Assembly (NCBI GenBank): GCA_036824045.1
Contig: DAITAZ010000016.1
Location: 14,512-78,511, forward strand
Length of the DNA stretch: 64,000 nt
Reading direction: 5' to 3'
Origin: DAITAZ01 sp036824045
GTDB lineage: Bacteria; Pseudomonadota; Gammaproteobacteria; Burkholderiales; Rhodocyclaceae
Shown here: positions 59,744-64,000 of the stretch, piece by piece
Numbering within the stretch: position 1 is the stretch's first letter
Layout of the letters: the number at the start of each line of letters is the position of its first letter
The notes under the pieces: model-generated
What the model was told of the DNA's origin: nothing
Database searches by the model: none
Seen by the model: the letters and a program-made list of their open reading frames with translations, nothing else
Program-made: the position numbers and the translations under genes

Positions 59744-60801
59744 TACAGGGTGAGCAGCTCGGCCACGGTCATGGTGACGGTCTTGTCCACCGTGCCGTTG
59801 TTGTCCTTGTCCAGATCCAGCTTGACGTAGCCGCCGGACAGGAAGGTGGCGACCACCTTGCTGCCGTTGCCGGTGGCCACCAGCACGCCGGAGCTGGGGT
59901 AGACGCTGCCGTTGAACAGCAGCTCCTGACCGGTCAGGGTGGCCAGCGTCAGGGTGCCGGAGAAGCGGGTGCCCCAGGTGCCGGTGAGGGTCTCGCTCAG
60001 GCCCACGGTGACGGACGACGTGCCTTCAACCACGGTCACCGTGGCCGAGGTGGTGGTGACGTCATTCACCAGGTTGCCGCTGGCGTCGTAGGTCTTGCTG
60101 TTCAGGTTGCTGGCGGTGACCGTGGCGGTGAAGGTCGTGGTGCTGGTCTGCCGGGCGGAGAAGGTGAGCGTGCCGGAGGTGGTGGAGCGCTTGCCGCTGG
60201 GCAGGGTGACGCTCAGGTTGTCCGCCACCGAGGTGAAGCCCAGCGTCGCGGTGCCGCTGCTGAGGGTGCCGGAGAGGCTGTTGACCGCCATGGTCATCGA
60301 CCCGCTCAGGGTGGCGCCCAGCTCCTTGCAGGCGTTGAAGCTGGTCTTGACGCTGTCGCCGGCATCCAGCTTGTTGTTGCTGTTGGTGTCGGTGAACGTC
60401 ACGGAGATCGTGCCGCCTTCGGCGCAGGAAACGGACTGGGTGGTTTCCGCGCCGGTGACCTGGGCCGACGTGTCCACATCGGCGAGCGCGCGCATCGCGG
60501 CCCGGGTGAGCAGACGGGCGGAGAACTGGCTCAGGGGCTGCGGATCATTGGCTTGCACACCGATGACCGAGGCCCCCGCGGCCACGGTGGAGGCCTGGCC
60601 GGTGGCTTGTTCCACCGCCGCCTGGCCGACCTGGCTCATGTTCGATTCGGTGATCGTCACCGCCGTGGTGGTGACGGAGGTGCCCCCCGTGCCGGAGGTG
60701 TCGGAACTGCTGGTGGAGCTGCCGCCGCCCCCGCCGCCGCAGGCGACGAGACCGAGGGAGGAAACGAGGGCCAGACTGGCCGCGAGCGTACGAATCTGCA
60801 T
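59743..60801 (-). CDS. Ser/Thr-rich lipoprotein with calcium-binding loops
   Basis: Function unknown. The 352-aa product has a lipoprotein signal (LALVSSLGLVAC, then Gly6) and a Ser/Thr/Gly-rich, low-lysine mature part of repetitive beta-strand character. Two EF-hand/dockerin-like loops are clear: DTNSNNKLDAGD (about 160-171) and DLDKDNNGTVDK near the C-terminus. They suggest calcium binding at the cell surface or periplasm. The start at 60801 is chosen at the signal peptide; 23 further codons are open upstream. Coupled to the outer-membrane barrel gene. Confidence 0.75.
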   Translation of the reverse strand: MQIRTLAASLALVSSLGLVACGGGGGGSSTSSSDTSGTGGTSVTTTAVTITESNMSQVGQAAVEQATGQASTVAAGASVIGVQANDPQPLSQFSARLLTRAAMRALADVDTSAQVTGAETTQSVSCAEGGTISVTFTDTNSNNKLDAGDSVKTSFNACKELGATLSGSMTMAVNSLSGTLSSGTATLGFTSVADNLSVTLPSGKRSTTSGTLTFSARQTSTTTFTATVTASNLNSKTYDASGNLVNDVTTTSATVTVVEGTSSVTVGLSETLTGTWGTRFSGTLTLATLTGQELLFNGSVYPSSGVLVATGNGSKVVATFLSGGYVKLDLDKDNNGTVDKTVTMTVAELLTL

Positions 60802-60982
60802 GGCAAGGATCCCTAGAGGTTTGGGTTGTCGAGGCGCCGGGCGGGTTTGCGCACGCCCTTTCACCTTCATTCTTCAATGAATTTCTGGCGTCATTCTACT
60901 TTCGAGGGGCAATAGACTATAGGGGAAGTGGGGATTCCGGTGCGGAAAAAGTCGCTACTGCCACGTGGTTAATCAGCTTGCG

Positions 60983-63900
60983 TTAACGCGCGCCGGAGGC
61001 ATGCCGCTCCTCCCGCCACCGTTCCACCAGCGAATACACCGCTGGCACCACCAGCAGGGTGAGCAGGGTGGAGGAGATCATGCCGCCGATCACCGCAATC
61101 GCCAGGGGCTGGTTGGTTTCGTTGCCGGCGCCGAAGCCCAGGGCGGCGGGCGCCAGGGCCAGGATGACGGTGGCCGAGGTCATCAGCACCGGCCGCATGC
61201 GAATCGGGCAGGCGTTGCTCAGGGCGGCGTCCACCCGCATGCCCTCGGCTCGGCGCTGGTTGGTGAGGTCCACCAGCAGGATGGAATTCTTGGCCACCAG
61301 GCCGATCAGCAGCACCAACCCGATCATGGAATAGATGTTGAGCGTCTGACCGGTGAGCCACAGGGCGGCCACCCCGCCGACGATGGCCAGCGGTTGGGCG
61401 AGCATGACGATGGCCGGCTGCAGGAAAGAGTTGAACTGGCTGGCGAGCACCATGTAGAGCAGCACCAGGGCCAACCCGAAGGTGAAGGCCATGTACTTGC
61501 TGGTCTTGCCGAATTCCTCCGCCTGGCCGATGAGCTTGACCTGGTAGCCCGTGGGCAGCATCTCGGCGGCGGTTTGCCGCACCAGTTCCACAGCCTCGCC
61601 CAGGGGGATGGTGGGGGAGGCAAAGAACGTGGCCGAGTACTGCAGGTCGAAGCGGCCGATCACCGCCGGGCCCAACGCCTCGCGGAACCCGGCGACGCTG
61701 TCCAGGCGCACCATCTGGCCTTCCTTGTTGCGCAGGAAGATGCGGGAAAGGTCTGCCGGCTGGGTGAAGCTGCCGTCCCGGCCTTTGACCCGGATGTCGT
61801 AGCGTTGGCCATCACCGGGCTCGTCGTTGAACTTGGCGATGTCCACCCCGCCGGTGAGCATGTTGATGGCCAGGGCCACGTCCTGGGTGGTGAGGCCGGC
61901 GTCGGCGATGCGCTGCCGGTCCGGCTGGAAGACGAGCTGCGGCAGGTCGAGCTGGAGGTCGGTGTCCATCCGGCCAATGCCCGGCACGCTGGCGAGCCGT
62001 CGCTGCAGTTCCCGCGCCAGCCCCCCCAGTTCGTTGAGGTTTTCGCCTGTCAGCACGAACTGCAAGGGCTCGCCCCGTTGGCCCTGAACCATCGGGTAGG
62101 GGGCGGCAAAGGCGCGGGCACCGGCGATCTCGGCCAACTCCTTGCGAATGATGGGGATGACTTCCTGCTGGGTGAGGGTGCGCTCTTCCCGCGGGGCCAT
62201 GCGGACCACCACGGTGCCCTGGTTCACCTGTCCGGCGGCACCCAGGCCGATCAGCGCGAATTCGGTGCGGATTTCCGGGTGCTGGTTGAGGATGGCTTCC
62301 ACCTCCTGCAGCTTCCCGTCGGTGTAGTCGATGCTGGAGCCCAGGGGGGTGCGCAGGCTCACCAGAAACCGCCCCTCATCCTGATCCGGGGTGAAGGTTT
62401 TGCCCACGTTGGCGAAGAAGAAGGCGCTGGAGGCCACCACCAGCAGGGTGATTGCCACCACCACCCAGCGGTGGCCGAGGGCCAGCCCGAGCAGGCGGGT
62501 GTAAGTGGCGTCCATCTTGCCGAACAGCCGGTCCAGGGCGCGGTAGAGCGGTCCGTGCTGGGGCTCGACCCGCAGGTAGCGGGAGCACAGCATGGGGGTG
62601 AGGGTGAGGGAGACAAACAGGGACACCAGCACCCCGAAGGTGACCACCACGGCGAAGCTGCGGAAGAACTGGCCGATGATGCCGGAGATGAAGGCGACCG
62701 GCGCGAAGATGCACACCAGCGAGAGGGTGGCGGCAATCACCGCGAACACCACCTCGTTCGAGCCGTTGACGGCGGCGGATACCGGGTCCGGGTCGAGCTC
62801 CTCCCGGTGGCGGAAGATGTTCTCGAGCACGACGATGGCGTCATCCACCACCACCCCGATGAGCAGCAGCAGGGCCAGCATGGTGAGGGAGTTGAGGGTG
62901 TAGCCGAAGAAATAGATGACGGCGATGGCCCCCATCAGCGACACCGGAATGGCCAGGGAAATGATCAGGGTGGAGCGCACCGAGCGCAGGAAGAACCACA
63001 CCACCAGCGCGGCGAGGAGGGTGCCCTCGATCAGGTGTTCCTTGAGCGAGGCCACGATCTCCAGGATGAACACCGCGTCGTTGGACACCACCTCCAGTGT
63101 CATCCCCGGTGGCAGTTGCGGCCGCAGTTCGTTCTCCACCCGCGCCTTGATGCGCTCGACGATGGCCACGGTGTTGGTGTTGGCCACCTTGACCATGCCC
63201 AGGCCCACCGTGGTTTTGCCATTGAAACGGGCCAGCTGGCGGTTGTCGTTGAGGCCGTCCTCCACTTCGGCGATGTCCTCGATCCGGACGGGGGCCTTGT
63301 CCTTGTAGCCGACAATCAGGCGCTTGAGCGCGTCCACCTGGTGGAATTCCAGATCGAGCTTGACCAGGCTCTCGGTGGTCTTGCCCACCACGAAGCCGCC
63401 CGCCAGCTGCACATGTTCTTTGGCGAAGGCGTCGGACACATCCTGGGCCGTGACTTTGAGGGCCGCCATGCGCTCGGGCAGGAGGTTCACCCGGATGGTG
63501 CGGTCGCGCCGGCCGCCCAGCCGCACTTCGCCCACCCCGTCGATGGTCTCCAGCCGTTTCTTGACCACGTTGATGGCGTACTGGTTGAGCTGCTGCTGGG
63601 TGCGATCGCCCTGCAGCGCCAGCCACATGATGGGCTGGGCATTGGTCTCCACCTTGGCCACCACGGGGGGGTCTGCGTCCTTGGGCAGGCGGCGCAGCAC
63701 CTGGTTCACCTTGGCCTGGACCTCGTTGAAGGCCACGTCCACCTTCTTTTCCAGCGCAAAGGTGATATTCACCACCGAGACGCCGGGCGAGGAGGTGGAC
63801 TGGATGTGCTCGATGCCCGGCACGCTGTTGACCGCGGACTCGATCACGTTGGTGACGCTGGTGTCCACGATGTCCGGGTTGGCGCCCTTGAGCGCGGTGG

Positions 63901-64000
63901 TGATGGAGATGACCGGAAATTCGATGTAGGGCAACCGGTCCATGCCGATGCGCTGGTAGCTGATGATGCCGAACAGCACCAGCACGCCGCTGAGCATCCA
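60983..64000 (-). CDS. RND efflux transporter permease (HAE1/AcrB-like), N-terminus cut by window edge
   Basis: Inner-membrane proton-driven pump of a tripartite efflux system. About 1005 residues are in the window. The first is close to the first membrane helix (SGVLVLFGIISYQRIGMDRLP), so roughly 15 residues lie outside. The TM4 acidic pair is present in LLLLIGVVVDDAIVVLENIF, with GRFLVSLRTPLGSS in the porter domain and GLVLLIGLVAKNSILLVDLTNQ in the second half. Porter-domain features resemble MdtB/MdtC or MexF-type pumps but the substrate cannot be read. The membrane-fusion partner should lie upstream, beyond the edge. Confidence 0.93.
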   Translation of the reverse strand, partial: WMLSGVLVLFGIISYQRIGMDRLPYIEFPVISITTALKGANPDIVDTSVTNVIESAVNSVPGIEHIQSTSSPGVSVVNITFALEKKVDVAFNEVQAKVNQVLRRLPKDADPPVVAKVETNAQPIMWLALQGDRTQQQLNQYAINVVKKRLETIDGVGEVRLGGRRDRTIRVNLLPERMAALKVTAQDVSDAFAKEHVQLAGGFVVGKTTESLVKLDLEFHQVDALKRLIVGYKDKAPVRIEDIAEVEDGLNDNRQLARFNGKTTVGLGMVKVANTNTVAIVERIKARVENELRPQLPPGMTLEVVSNDAVFILEIVASLKEHLIEGTLLAALVVWFFLRSVRSTLIISLAIPVSLMGAIAVIYFFGYTLNSLTMLALLLLIGVVVDDAIVVLENIFRHREELDPDPVSAAVNGSNEVVFAVIAATLSLVCIFAPVAFISGIIGQFFRSFAVVVTFGVLVSLFVSLTLTPMLCSRYLRVEPQHGPLYRALDRLFGKMDATYTRLLGLALGHRWVVVAITLLVVASSAFFFANVGKTFTPDQDEGRFLVSLRTPLGSSIDYTDGKLQEVEAILNQHPEIRTEFALIGLGAAGQVNQGTVVVRMAPREERTLTQQEVIPIIRKELAEIAGARAFAAPYPMVQGQRGEPLQFVLTGENLNELGGLARELQRRLASVPGIGRMDTDLQLDLPQLVFQPDRQRIADAGLTTQDVALAINMLTGGVDIAKFNDEPGDGQRYDIRVKGRDGSFTQPADLSRIFLRNKEGQMVRLDSVAGFREALGPAVIGRFDLQYSATFFASPTIPLGEAVELVRQTAAEMLPTGYQVKLIGQAEEFGKTSKYMAFTFGLALVLLYMVLASQFNSFLQPAIVMLAQPLAIVGGVAALWLTGQTLNIYSMIGLVLLIGLVAKNSILLVDLTNQRRAEGMRVDAALSNACPIRMRPVLMTSATVILALAPAALGFGAGNETNQPLAIAVIGGMISSTLLTLLVVPAVYSLVERWREERHASGAR

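Overview
The window is GC-rich, densely packed chromosome from a Gram-negative bacterium. The gene families and their order point to a betaproteobacterium, most likely Rhodocyclales. Examples are mreBCD-mrdA-rodA-rlpA facing gatCAB, the pmbA/yjgA/mog neighbourhood and glrK-qseG-glrR. That placement is inference from remembered synteny, not a search. No rRNA, tRNA, CRISPR array, insertion sequence or prophage gene was recognised.

Layout. 0-1.4 kb: a diguanylate cyclase, then a perfect bidirectional terminator. 1.5-8.2 kb (minus): the cell-elongation operon mreB-mreC-mreD-mrdA-rodA-rlpA. 8.4-12.2 kb (plus): gatC-gatA-gatB for tRNA-dependent amidation, with an unrelated small lipoprotein gene between gatA and gatB. 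12.3-13.4 kb: a DUF4337 membrane protein and folA. 13.6-17.1 kb (plus): the glrK-qseG-glrR sensor kinase/lipoprotein/sigma-54 activator operon. It is followed at 17.2-17.74 kb by a GlrR-site-like dyad, a sigma-54 promoter and a strong terminator around about 430 nt with no credible protein gene. This is a candidate sigma-54-controlled small RNA.

17.7-36.3 kb is mostly glycogen and glucan metabolism: GH57 glucanotransferase-like - glgP - pgi - glgA (minus), glgC - GH57 amylase-like (minus) and glgB (plus). Inside this block are a membrane-fusion protein with a cytoplasmic GAF part and, next to it, a half-size degenerate SecA-like protein, followed by a second membrane diguanylate cyclase. This adaptor/SecA-like pair is the least explained protein system in the window. 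36.5-43.8 kb holds a minimal methyl-accepting protein, thyA-glk, an uncharacterised PilZ-like protein, mog, yjgA and pmbA.

43.9-57.2 kb carries a TakP-like TRAP solute-binding protein at one end and its likely membrane partners DctQ/DctM, on the opposite strand, at the other. One inversion would explain the split. Between them lie a YjfB-like motility protein, a lipocalin/DUF1295/cyclopropane-synthase-like group, an RlmN paralogue, a complete ECF42-DGPF stress module with a recognisable ECF42 promoter, pirin, a DmeF-type cation exporter and crcB. 57.3-64.0 kb: a histidine phosphatase, an AIM24 protein, a calcium-loop lipoprotein overlapping an outer-membrane barrel gene, and an RND efflux pump that runs off the window edge.

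Start codons were often moved inward from the longest open frame, using ribosome-binding sites, signal peptides, family length or overlap with the upstream gene. Each entry says so. Family assignments come from motifs read by eye.
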